A stretch of 64,000 nt of DNA, from contig OU452198.1 in assembly GCA_911728435.2 (NCBI GenBank), positions 13,612,001 through 13,676,000 on the forward strand, written 5' to 3'. Shown piece by piece: positions 11,639-21,429 of this stretch. Under the pieces are notes generated by a model, which saw only the letters and a program-made list of their open reading frames with translations, was not told where the DNA came from and made no database searches. Position numbers and translations under genes: made by a program. The stretch is from Apoderus coryli (Eukaryota; Arthropoda; Insecta; Coleoptera; Attelabidae). Numbering within the stretch: the stretch's first letter is position 1; each line of letters starts with the position of its first letter.

Positions 11639-13335
11639 CACAGCATTAATTTTCATATTGAAATCATTCCGCACTTGACCCATATAATAAATTACAGTTT
11701 GGTGAATTCCGTATGTCCCATGCAATGGAAAGAAGGCCGTGTTGTTCCACTTGCCAAAGTAAATTCACCAAAAGAACTTACAGACCTTCGACCCTGCTAC
11801 CTACGTTGTCTAAGGTTTTTGAAAGTATTATTGAGCGACAAATAAGGATGCACGTTAAGAAATTCAATATACTTCCCGAAACTCAGTCAGGTTTCCGTGC
11901 TGGATGTGGCTGTGGGACTGCATTGCTGAATATAACAGATGACATTCTAACTATCCTAGACAAAAAACTCTGTGGAGCTTTGATTCTGTTAGATTTCAGT
12001 AAGGCTTTGACACGATTAATCACGGGATACTATTGTCCTTATTTCAGTATGTGGGTTTCGATTCGTCATCAGTGGCACTGCTAAATGCCTACTTGAGTGG
12101 TAGATAACAAAAAGTAACCTATTCTGGACAGTTGTCCTCCGCGACAGCTACAAATAGGGATGTTCCACAAGTCTCAATCCTAGGTCCCCTGTTTTTTACC
12201 CTTTACACTTGTAATGTCTTCACCGTGTTAAAACAGTGTAAAATGCACATGTACGCGGATGACACGCAGTTGTATTGTTTTTTTCCTAAGCATAAACACC
12301 TGGAATATTTGGATTTAATTAACATGGAACTCGATCGATTGGTGGATTTGTCTAATTCACATGATCTGTTGATGGATCATGAGAAGTCCAGCGTTGTTCT
12401 CTTTGGTGATTTGAGGAAAATACATTTTCCAATAAAAATACGAAACAACTGTATCAACTAAATCAAAAAATCTTGGTATTTTCGTAGATGAGGAACTTAA
12501 ATTTGTTGATCATGTCTCTAGTTGGCTCCAGAAAAGTTACTCTAGGCTTAAATTAATATACTCAAATCGACATATACTAAAGTCTGATCTTAGAGCTTTG
12601 CTGTGCGAAACACTTGTTTATCTCAATTTAATTATTGTGATTTTGTCTATCGTCCATGTCTACTTCAAAAAGAGTGTTCTAGAATACAAAAAGTACAAAA
12701 CTCATGAATTAGTCATATTTCACAAAATAATTACAAAAAGGATTCCCCCCTACCTCTTCAATAAAATTAGACTTAGAACCGATGTCCATAATTTAAATAT
12801 TAGGCAAAAGGATATGATTGATACACAGAACCACAAAATTTAAAAAATCATATTCCTACCGCATAGCCACAGAATATAATAAGCTACCACATCATTTCAA
12901 GTCTTTGTCGATATCCAGGTTTCGGTCAGCAGTGTTCGACATGCTGTTCAATGCGCAGTATTCTCTTTCTGGCGGTTGATCTGAATCTCTATTCTTCCCC
13001 AAAGTTTCATATCTTCTTTTTGTTTTGTTTTTTACTCTTCCTGCACCAATTTTGCAAATTTTGTAAATATTAATTTAATACCTATAAATATGCTATCTTC
13101 AAATAATTGAATCGCTTGTAAATAATTAGTTTAGTCTCGGTATATTTTACTTTATACCTACCCAATTTGGCCTTATGTATAGAATATAATTTTACGTTAG
13201 GTCCATGTAGAATATCAGCTATGCTCAACATGAGCCTTTAGCAATTTAGTATTATACCTATATTAAGTATTATATAATGTATTTCTTTTTCTGTTAATTA
13301 TAATTGCTAATAAAGGTTATTATTATTAAATACAG
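11639..13335 (+). mobile_element. 5'-truncated LINE (CR1/jockey group) inserted in a foldback transposon
   Basis: It begins inside the RT region, ends GCTAATAAAGGTTATTATTATT and lies wholly between the arms of 11199-13768. Like the other LINEs here it ends in an ATT microsatellite after AATAAA, not poly(A). The protein sequence is clearly different from the 5.3 and 23.7 kb family. Confidence 0.75.
11680..12960 (+). pseudogene. LINE reverse transcriptase, broken by frameshifts
   Basis: Open pieces in different frames (11606-11845, 11713-12084, 12132-12461) and a C-terminal tail to about 12980 follow the order of a CR1/jockey-group RT. Visible blocks are MQWKEGRVVPLAK, TLSKVFESIIERQI, QSGFRAGCGCGTALL, the palm block LILLDFSKA, a changed VPQVSILGPLFF box (normally QGSILGP), and MYADDTQLY with both catalytic Asp residues. 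The C-terminus has the SYSYRIATEYNKLP block typical of these LINEs. Several frameshifts and the missing 5' half make it inactive. Confidence 0.75.
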
Positions 13336-13796
13336 TTTGCTAATGAAAAGTTTTGTCCTAAAACTTTCAAACTCCAATTTCTCGAAAACCTTTAAGTTTT
13401 TCGAGAAAAAACAAGTATGCCTTTTTATGTAGAAAACTTTGTTTTATCACATTTTTGACACCAATGGAATAAAAGTCAGAATAAAAAAAAGTTAGGTTAT
13501 AATTAAGGCAAGGGTCCCCCCTGTTTACCCGCCTATGGTCATCCTTATTCAATTTCATGTCAGTTTCCGACATTTAACTAGTTGAATAGATATCCTACAT
13601 TTGATTAATTCATCTTTACTTGTTTCGAAAATATTTCAAAAAAATCGTCCTCAGGCAGTCATCTTTAACACCCTGTATCTTTGTAAATAAGAACTTTTCG
13701 AAAAATTACAATTTAGACGTCCCCAATTCGTTCACAAAATTTTGACCACCTATTTTAGAAACACCTTGTATATTAGTAGGTACCTACCTAAATACG

Positions 13797-13960
13797 ATTT
13801 CTGATGGGAACTCATGTTTCTATCACAGATACCGAAAAAGTGGCATGCGTCCTCCAGGTTTAGTATGGTGATAACAGATTTTGGCTATGTTCAACCGTTT
13901 CGCCGCTAGGGGGCGTTTCTCAATTTTGATAGTTTTCTCTCAATAAGTTTTTTGTTTTTC
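13797..13960. mobile_element. arm fragment of the 58682-59848 foldback family
   Basis: It contains GGGAACTCATGTT, a CCGCTAGG block and CGTTTCTCAATTTTG, all matching the arms of the foldback at 58682-59848. No second arm is close by. Confidence 0.5.
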
Positions 13961-13984
13961 TAGATAAATCATTTCCGAAAAAAC

Positions 13985-14245
13985 CTAAACACAATCTAAA
14001 CTTGCGACATAAAGGTAATCTAACGCCACCAATACATAGAACTGGAATTTTCGAACGGTCATTTACATACGATATTGCTAATGTTTATAAAGACTTACCT
14101 CGCTGCCTGCTCGAATCTAGTCTGTATAAATTTAAGGTAGAATTGCGAAAAGAATTGTTTAACAGTTCAAAATTTTGAAAAAAAATTATATTTGTCTCTT
14201 TTTTGTCTTATGACAAATAAATATTTAAAATTAAAATTAACGAAT
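13985..14245 (+). pseudogene. 3' end of a LINE reverse-transcriptase ORF
   Basis: The plus strand encodes a short C-terminal tail: GNLTPPIHRTGIFERSFTY, ANVYKDLPRCL, SSLYKFKVELRKELF, then a stop. This arrangement (RTxxF.RSF.Y..., LP, ...FK..L) ends the ORF2 of many CR1/jockey-group LINEs. An AATAAATATTTAAAA tail follows. It is a heavily 5'-truncated copy. Confidence 0.6.
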
Positions 14246-14334
14246 TAATTAATTGTTCGCCTAGTAACTTTTTGTGTTTTTTTTTCTGTTTCTTGCATGG
14301 GACAATTAGTAATAGAATTAGGTAGATATATATT

Positions 14335-14500
14335 TTTTTTTTCCAAGGATAAGTGTTAAGACAGATGAGGCATGCACATTGCATGGCTTAAGCTGCACTC
14401 ATGCCTTTTCAATTGTGTATTATTGATTGTTTGATTTATTGATTTTTTTTAAAAATGTACGCAATTTGAATAAAGACTATTATTATTACTATTACTTTAT
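14335..14500 (+). mobile_element. short retroposon tail with ATT microsatellite
   Basis: A 150-bp non-coding segment ending GAATAAAGACTATTATTATT shows the same AATAAA-plus-ATT architecture as the LINEs. It is probably the 3' UTR of a truncated LINE or a dependent SINE. Confidence 0.45.
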
Positions 14501-15330
14501 ATCTAGCCAAGTTTAGAGTACCGCGCTTTACTTTAAATTACCCGTCACCTCGTCTTTTTAGATCCTGATGTTACCATGGCATTCAACGCGATGTGCATTA
14601 AAGGCGGACACAGACTATCACGTCACGTGAGGTCATATGCTTTTACGCAATGTCACGGCACGCATGCAATACAATTAATGCGTGCTTATGAATGGGATTA
14701 GAAGTAGACTACGTCTGGGGGTGATTTGTACAATTATTTGTGTGTTCATTTTGTTTTTGGAATGTGTAGGTATAGTCTGGTTTTCTTGTTGGATATTTTA
14801 GAGAATCTTTAGTTACTAATCAATTAATTTAAACAAATATTAGTTGAAACCACACACGACCACTTAAAATCGTTACAATAAAATGGAATTATTTTCTAGT
14901 TTTAGAAAGGTATAATCGCATTAACAAACTGGATCACCCGGCGATAGTCATTTAAAGGTTTTACAAAATTTGATTTGATATATTTAGCTTCTAAAAATAA
15001 TACATTCAACTACAACTTTCAATTCAAAACTCAAGTGCAATACAAATAAACATATTACATGGTACAACATATCTTTTAAACAACAACCTAAAAAAGCATA
15101 CAGTTGGTTCATAATGAGACCACCCAACAATAATTAGTCTTCAAAACTTCGGAGCTTTAGTTTAGTATTCGTTAATATAAGTAAATAGTAACTGAAACGT
15201 AACAGCTATTTTATATTGAAAAAATACCTAGAAACAACTCCAAATTACAGGCACCAAAATGGCTGTTGAGCCCTGTTATGACTCTTGTAAATGACGTGTT
15301 CAAATTTAAGCTTAAGTAATATTTTTTTTT
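14501..15330. other. no gene seen
   Basis: No supported coding region. The patch at 14540-14720 is less AT-rich, with several CACGT and CATGC words (ATCACGTCACGTGAGGTCAT), but I cannot assign it. A direct repeat of about 33 bp (TTTCTTGGGTTTTTGGTTCG) starts at 15342 and recurs at 15809. Confidence 0.4.
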
Positions 15331-15885
15331 TTTTTGATATCTTTCTTGGGTTTTTGGTTCGCATTATCGCATTAAGTGCTGCCCATATATTATGAAACAC
15401 CCACTCGCAGTTTATCGTATATAGTGGAAAAAATAACTTTTTAGGGAATTGTCGTTATTAAGATTTTTGGATTATTTCGCACTTTTAGGAAATGATTAGG
15501 TAGATTTAGTGGCGGCTTGTGACAGTTTAATGTGGTGAAGCATAACATAAAATAAAGTCATATAAAAAATGGTAAAAAATCAAAGCAGGCCTAGGCCTTG
15601 AAATTTTACACACAACCTTTCATTCTGAACAACTTTTCTTAATGACATTTTCGCGTATCTCGTCTGCAAAGGATACCTAGGTTACAAGGGGACAAAAAAC
15701 GTTTTTTGAACATTCCAAAGCCATCCATGATTTTTTTGAAACTAATATTACTTAATTTTTTTTTCCTCTTAATTCTCTTGAACCATATATTTATATTTTT
15801 TTGGATATCTTTCTTGGGTTTTTGGTTCGCATTAACAAACAATAGTGAGATAAAAAACTTTTATTTCATGTCAATCTTTTTTTTT

Positions 15886-15914
15886 TTTCGACAAACAATT
15901 TTTGTCTTCTTCAG
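15886..15914 (-). ncRNA. hammerhead-like motif, left member of inverted pair (decayed)
   Basis: Minus strand: CUGAAGA, an extra A, GACAAA...UUUGUC hairpin, GAAA. The CGUC that follows in the right-hand copy has been replaced by A residues, so no cleavage triplet is left. Confidence 0.45.
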
Positions 15915-16063
15915 GTTTTTTTTTTCGTCAGTCTTCCAACATCTTATTAATGTTCTCTTTTTCTTTTTTTTTCTTTTTTATAATAATAATTTTTTTTATT
16001 ATCTATAATAATAAAAAAAAAAGACAACATTAATAAGATGTTGGAAGACTGACGAAAAAAAAC

Positions 16064-16096
16064 CTGAAGAAGACAAAAATTGTTTGTCGAAACGTC
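16064..16096 (+). ncRNA. hammerhead-like motif with ACGU helix III
   Basis: CUGAAGA (16064-16070), extra A, stem II GACAAA/UUUGUC (six pairs, 5-nt loop), GAAAC, then GUC at 16094-16096 as the cleavage triplet. Helix III would be the self-complementary ACGU, which can only form between two molecules. Only two pairs of stem I are seen. It is the right member of an inverted pair with 15886-15914. Confidence 0.55.
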
Positions 16097-16246
16097 GTAG
16101 GTGTAGGTGTGTAAAATTTCAAGGCCTAGGCCTACTTTGATTTTTGACCATTTTTTATATGACATTAAACTGTCACAAGCCGCCACTGAATCTACCTTAA
16201 AAAAATTCCCTAAAAACTTATTTTTTTCACTATACACGATAAACTG

Positions 16247-16954
16247 CGAGTGGGTGTTTCATAATATATGAGCAGCAATTTAGGATATGAGAGCTCGTCC
16301 AAAAATATTAAAAAAAAGTTTCTATTGACTTAGATACCCTCTAAAATTTTCGAGAAATTGAAAAAAAATCCGTTTTTTGCGAATAACTCCGGAACCGTTT
16401 ATCGTACAGAAAAAAGCTTTTGTACGCATTTTCTACTCATAATAAGCTATGTTTGTGCAAGATTTTTTTTTCTCCCCAATTTCTACGCCACTGGAAAAAC
16501 TATGGTTTTAAGATACCCATTTGAACCGCCAATGTTTTCTACATTAATTGTTTACTTGATTTACCTTAAAAACGGTCAGCTTTAGAGCTTATGACCAAGA
16601 GACCCTTTTTTGTGTAGAAAACATTGCCAGTTCAAATGGGTATCTTAAAACCGTACTTTTTCCAGTGGCGTAGAAATTGGAGAGGAAAACACCCACTACC
16701 CCTTCAAAATCTTCACCAATTATGAATTTAAAAAACAAAAAAATTCTTGCACAAAACATATTAGCTTATTATGAATAGAAAAAATATTTTTATTAAAAAA
16801 GCTGTTTTCTGTACGATAAACGGTTCCGGAGATATTCGTAAAAAACTGTTTTTTTTTTTAATTTCGAAAATGGTGCATTCTAGAGCGTATGTAATAGAAA
16901 CTTTTTTTCATACTTATGGTCCTAAAGTCCTGCGCATATATTATGAAACACCCG
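16247..16954. mobile_element. foldback derivative of the 52787-54950 transposon family
   Basis: Two inverted arms of about 330 bp meet near 16590 with no coding between them. Shared phrases with 52787-54950 include GTGTTTCATAATATATG, GAGAGCTCGTCC, ATTTCTACGCCACTGGAAAA and GAGCTTATGACCAAGAG. Each arm end has GAAACACCC next to TATA. It is a non-autonomous internal-deletion product. Confidence 0.75.
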
Positions 16955-16979
16955 TATATACTTTTTCCGAATATTTTCA

Positions 16980-17390
16980 TTAAAAATCAACCAATAAAAT
17001 TTTTCGGCATTTGTTTTGAAATACTCTGTGCATAGAGTCTGCCATTTAAAATAAACGTAGGAACTGTACTGTTGTGTTACAAAGATCCGACATTATATCT
17101 CTGGTATCTATTAAGCAAATTACTACCTCTTACATTTCTTTATAAGCACTATTAAAGATTTATTTGACGTTCTGTCACAAATTTCAATCTTAATCCACAT
17201 TATTTATAGGAAAATTAAATTAAATTCAATCTAAAGAAATAATCCATACTGGATTTAAGTCGTGTATTACGTTAGGAAATAAAAGTCAAATCTCCACAAA
17301 ACGAGTCTTATAGCAATAGCGTAATTTCAAATTTGCTGCTGCGGGGCCACCCTGTCTTATAGAGATAAAGAACTAAAATAGTATACATAT
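16980..17390. other. no gene seen
   Basis: AT-rich. A segment at about 17264-17312 (AAAGTCAAATCTCCACAAAA) is inverted relative to 20250-20303 and related to segments at 49636 and 52354 beside other hammerhead-like sites. It may therefore belong to the same retroelement family. Confidence 0.4.
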
Positions 17391-17392
17391 TA

Positions 17393-18393
17393 GCTTCGTT
17401 CGCGGTCACGATTCTGAATTGATTCTGAACTGAATCGTGACGTCACAGAACTGGTTTTAAAGCGCAGGCGCGGTTCGAACTGCGTTCATAACTGCAATCA
17501 CCGCGAACGCAAAATAGAACCAAAATAGAATCGCATAGCTGGATGCCGGAATATTTTAATTTTACGTTGTATGTTCTGTTGTTGTCGTGCAACAGTTGTT
17601 AATAAAAGTTAGACATTTGAAGAAATTTGAGTTATATTTTCGATTTTTATGTTGACGTGTTCAATCTTTAATCACTGTTCAGTCCAGTTCATTCAAATAT
17701 TATCCCTATTATGAAGATACTGTCCCGCAATTTAGTGAAGAAGAATATCGTGAACATTTAAATAATGACAGAAAACACAAACACAACCACATTTTAATGT
17801 TTAATAACATTTTAATAATGTAATGGAAACAAGAAACGTTGTTTAATTGAAAACTTATTTTATTTTTGTTGTTTTCAATTTTTTTAAGACGTCACGGTCA
17901 CTAAATACTGCATAAGAAATAAAAAGTGAAACCTCAATAATAACAGACACAAAAAATTGCTGCTTTTATTTATAATACTCAGATCTATCTACCTGAAAAA
18001 ATAAAATCCTTCAACCCCTATTCTACTCTTTCTTGGATGTCTTCTACTTTGTAGTAACTGACACTGTCTAAAACCCTTATCATTGTCTTTATAAAGACAA
18101 TGCTCTTATATACCTACAAGGATAAAACATATAAAAAATAAATAAATATAACCAGTGTATAATTGTTGGTTAGCTAGACTGCGCATGTCAGAACCAACAG
18201 TTCTTCCTCAGTCCGTAGAACTGAAAAATCGATTCAGAACCGGTAATGAACTGATTCTTTTTTCACCGCGAACGCCAAACTGTTTGATTCTATTACTAGG
18301 AGTCCGATAATTTTTTCACCGCGAACGCCGAAATCGAAACTGCGCAAGCGTAGAGAACTAGAACCAATTCAGAATCGTGGCCGCGAACGAAGC
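17393..18393. mobile_element. 1001-bp DNA transposon, Harbinger-like, with subterminal repeats
   Basis: Both ends read GCTTCGTTCGCGG inward, and the inverted match continues for about 30 bp with one early mismatch. The identical 5-bp TATTA flanks the element (17388-17392 and 18394-18398). The motif CACCGCGAACGC is repeated near both ends (about 17502, 18267, 18318), plausibly as transposase-binding sites. A short coding scrap inside (17680-17780, plus) suggests PIF/Harbinger ancestry. Harbinger normally duplicates only three bases (TWA), so the TATTA match may be partly chance. Confidence 0.6.
17680..17780 (+). pseudogene. possible Harbinger nuclease N-terminal scrap
   Basis: The plus frame reads YYEDTVPQFSEEEYREHL, similar in spacing to the E/D-TVP..S..EFR.HFR segment before the catalytic core of HARBI1-like nucleases. 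Nothing catalytic follows. The assignment rests on this one short block. Confidence 0.3.
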
Positions 18394-18414
18394 TATTATG
18401 ATTACTTGGATATA

Positions 18415-20056
18415 CAGGGTTATTCACGACATACGACACGGAATAGTGTGGCTAAACTATTTAATTTCCTCAAAGTTTTATACATGGCTTCGATAAAAAT
18501 GATTTATGGCTACATTTTAAAAATATTTTGAATCTATACAGGGTGTCCCAAATATAAGAAATAAACCATAGTTATGTTTTTTTAAATAGAATGCCCGTAT
18601 ATGAATATATTTTTAGATTTCTCCTTCAAAATAAACCTAACTTTCATTAAAGTACATCTCAAGTAAACCTGACAGTTTTTTAAATATTTTAATTTTTTTA
18701 AAAATATAGACATAATTTGAATGAAAAAAATCACACCTACTCGTTGGTTCTTTTTAAGCCAGTCTGGGCTGATAAATATACCCACTCATCACTTGTTACG
18801 CCAAATATAAAAAACCCCCAATACTAAACACAGGGTGTCCAATAATATAAGTTATATGAACGTAAAGTTTAATTCTAAATAACTTGTTTATTTCAAATGG
18901 AACACCCGGTATATGAGGTCTAAATTAGATGCACAAAGTAATTATCTGTCAAATATTATAATACTTTCCTATGGATAACTCTTGACGTTTTCGTGGAAAA
19001 TGCACATATTCATAATAATAGGCGAATTTTTAATTGAACCTGTTAGTTTCATGTAGACCACCCTGTATTTGATGATGATGAAATTAATTATCTATTAATC
19101 ACTATCAGGTTTTTCCTATAGATATGTATAATATTAATTTTGTATGGAAAAAGCACATATTACCAATAGGAACAATTTTTCAAAATTATTTATTTAAGTC
19201 AGCCATGAGAATTTGACAAACCATATATTTAAACAATAACATAATAAATAAATACATTTTTAACTTAAATTAAATAACAAGATATACATAAATACTGATA
19301 AATTTTATAATAAATGTTCAAAATGATTGGACTCTAGGCACATTTGAATCCTTTTCTTAAATCCTTAACAACTTTAACCTGGTGTAACGCTTCTAAACGC
19401 TTCGTTTATTTGCTCCTTCATCTCCTCTATTAAAAAAGTTTTCATTTTCGATGATTTTGTTCCTGTCCATGTACAAAATTCAACACGATTTAAAATCAAT
19501 ATTGAAAAGTTCTTGATGCAGTTGCACTGTGTTTGGGGTGGTATCTTTCCTTAAATTGCCTTCTCTCGAAGACCGCTTTTTTGGCATGATTTTGCGCCGG
19601 GAACCTTTGAATGTAAACTAACGATGCCAGTAACGTTTTTGGACTATTCTCCCAGAATAAAAATCATGTCTATTCTTTCTCCTTTCGAATAGGTTCGCTT
19701 TTTTGATTAATTGAATTAAATCAAATGGCACAGATAAAAAACTGTTTTATGAAAAATTCCCAACTCTTAGGTAAGAATTTTCAACAGACTATTTGACAGT
19801 AAATATCAAATTAAAAAAAAAATATTGTCTTCTCAAATTCTCATGACTGACTTGATAAATATTATAATTTTAAAAATTATTCCTATTATTACCAATATGT
19901 GTGCCTCTTCCATGTAAAATTAAAGATATACATAATATCTATAGGAAAATTTACTTTAACAATTAATTTTTGCATCATCAAATACAGGGTGGTCTACATG
20001 AAGCTAAGAGATAGTTTAGTCACACTATTCCGTGTCGTATGGCGTGAATAACCCTG
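18415..20056. mobile_element. mariner-like element with several subterminal CAGGGTG repeats
   Basis: The ends are TA|CAGGGTTATTCACGACATAC and the inverted CGTATGGCGTGAATAACCCTG|TA. Further terminal-like motifs lie inside the left arm (GTGTCCCAAATATAAG, GGAACACCCGG, GTAGACCACCCTG). The same family, interrupted by another transposon, occupies 41574-45798. The interior holds a minus-strand transposase relic at 19330-19700. Confidence 0.8.
19330..19700 (-). pseudogene. internally deleted transposase relic
   Basis: Read on the minus strand, an N-terminal segment (SKGERIDMIFILGE-type HTH lead, then a FP..NHPKKAVFER-type block) is joined almost directly to a C-terminal segment ending INEAFRSVTPG. 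The catalytic centre is missing. The plus-strand version at 42300-42680 has the same deletion, so the deletion predates the spread of this family. Confidence 0.55.
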
Positions 20057-20192
20057 TATATTTAATAATATAAATTCTAAATCGAAATGACTTCGATATA
20101 CCCTCCATGTAGGTAAATTCCTAAAATCAATATCAAAGCCTACACTATGCAATTTAGCTTTTCTATATTAAATCTTATACGTCTAAGCAATA

Positions 20193-20224
20193 CTGAAGAT
20201 GAATCATGTGATTCGAAACATGTA
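20193..20224 (+). ncRNA. hammerhead-like motif
   Basis: CUGAAGA at 20193-20199, extra U, perfect stem II GAAUCA/UGAUUC with a UG loop, GAAAC, AU, and GUA at 20222-20224. The palindromic ACAUGU for helix III is intact. Stem I is poor. It lies about 160 bp upstream of the host exon at 20387, on the opposite strand. Confidence 0.5.
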
Positions 20225-20386
20225 TGGTTTTGTTTTTTAGCACTCAAAGTTATCTATGAGACTCGTTTTATGGAGACTTGACATTTATTCCCCAACATTA
20301 AATTAAATTTGTCTTAAATGTTGTTTCGACAATTATTCAAAGTTTAATGTTAAATATTAATAAGAAATGAACATAAAAACACTTAC

Positions 20387-20544
20387 CGCTTTCTGACGGT
20401 TATATTATTATTATTGTTGTTATAGTTGCTATAATCATTTGATGTTAATGTTGTAGCTGCACTTGTTGGTTTACTCGCAGATTTCAACGTCGATGTTTTT
20501 TTACTATTGGTATCTGACACAGATTTAGATTTCAATTGTTTTAT
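20387..20544 (-). CDS. host-gene internal exon (third of three visible), Ser/Thr/Asn-rich
   Basis: The minus-strand exon is bounded by a strong acceptor (TTTTGTTCACAG|AT) and a near-consensus donor (AAGCG|GTAAGTG). It is open in phase 0, the phase in which the exon at 35081-35339 ends, and leaves two bases for the next exon. The 52 codons encode a basic, disordered-looking stretch rich in Ser, Thr, Lys and Asn. It includes KTSTLKSASKPTSAATTL and an NYNNNNNN run. There is no domain I can name. The gene would continue toward lower coordinates, but I find no further exon before position 1. The intron to the previous exon is about 14.5 kb and filled with transposons. I do not know the gene. Confidence 0.65.
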
Positions 20545-20808
20545 CTGTGAACAAAATGAGGATGAAGATGAATATCATAATCTACAAGATGTTTATTTAT
20601 AAATTAAATATAATAATAACATAGTAGTTGTACTATTCTCCTACGAAAAACTCATTAAGAACAATTAAAACACGTAATTATAACCTTAATTAATTTATTA
20701 TACAGTATGTCAGGATAATTCTGCCGATTTCGACCTACTCGTATATTAGCAAAGAGGGATACCTAGTCCAAGGTATGCAATGAAAAACTTCCAGTAAAAA
20801 CCCCTTAT

Positions 20809-20839
20809 GACATGTTTCGCCTTCTACAGGCATCATCAG
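20809..20839 (-). ncRNA. hammerhead-like motif, left member of inverted pair
   Basis: Minus strand: CUGAUGA, extra U, stem II GCC/GGC, GAAAC, AU, GUC (20811-20809). Helix III would be the palindromic ACAUGU. Stem I is not evident. An inverted, more decayed partner (GUUGAUGAUGCCUGUAUAAG) lies at 20930-20949. The sequence between them folds back (AACACAAAGAAACTAACAA against TTGTTAGGTTTCTTTGTGTT). Confidence 0.5.
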
Positions 20840-21429
20840 CCGCAACACAAAGAAACTAACAACCTTTTGGGAACTACTTTATTTATTTGACGTTGTATGT
20901 TGTTAGGTTTCTTTGTGTTGTGGAGCTAAGTTGATGATGCCTGTATAAGATTCATGGAATTAGGACAAAGGGTTAGGCCGTTTTATTGTGATCATTTTTT
21001 GATATCGAAATCTCAAAAATTTCGACCGGATTTGTTGTTATACAGGGGTGAACAAAATGTTACATTTTACTCTAAACTTTTCAACACCCTGTAGAAAAAA
21101 CTCACGACCGAATAATGATCATATTTTTGTAACATTTTGAAGCCCCATCTTTTCTGAACAACTTGTTTTTTGATTCATACCGATATCTGAATTCTTAAAG
21201 GAAAAACACTGCTTAAATTAAAACATGGACAACGGCGGTAATAAGAATTTTTCTTTTTTTCTAAAATCGAGTATTTCCTGATGAGGAGCTTGAATAAACT
21301 TCTCATCCTTTCGGGCATAGATTCAATTAAAGAAGCAACCGCGTCTTGCGGTTGCGGTTGCCACTCATTTGTCAGTGCCTGTTCTAGCGCAACCAAAGTT
21401 TGGAACTCGCCGTAGTTTTGCCCAACTTT

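Larger units (their letters stand above)
11199..13768. mobile_element. foldback transposon, arms about 430 bp, carrying a LINE
   Basis: The left end is TA|CAAGGTGTTTCTAAAATAGG and the right end is its inverted match ending ACACCTTG|TA at 13768. The arms also share an internal ACAGGGTGT.. end and a CTGCCTGAGGACGATTTTT block. They flank the LINE at about 11639-13335. A truncated right arm of the same family occurs at 35640-35876. No transposase of its own is visible. Confidence 0.8.
15387..16283. repeat. 0.9-kb palindrome with hAT-like inner ends
   Basis: Outer arms (15387-15506 and 16189-16283) carry TATTATGAAACACCC in inverted orientation. Inside them are inverted AGTGGCGGCTTGTGACAG ends (15507 and 16188), resembling the hAT end at 63195-63221. 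The innermost part is an inverted pair of hammerhead-like units around 15886-16096. The whole is therefore at least three nested inverted repeats and carries no gene. Confidence 0.65.

Noticed and set aside
14090..14100. GACTTACCT resembling a minus-strand splice donor
   Set aside because: It is part of plus-strand LINE coding (VYKDLP block) with no matching acceptor or open frame on the minus strand.
15706..16008. 100-codon Phe/Leu-rich frame that looks like a membrane protein
   Set aside because: Produced by poly-T runs in the palindrome; the apparent membrane segments are a composition effect.
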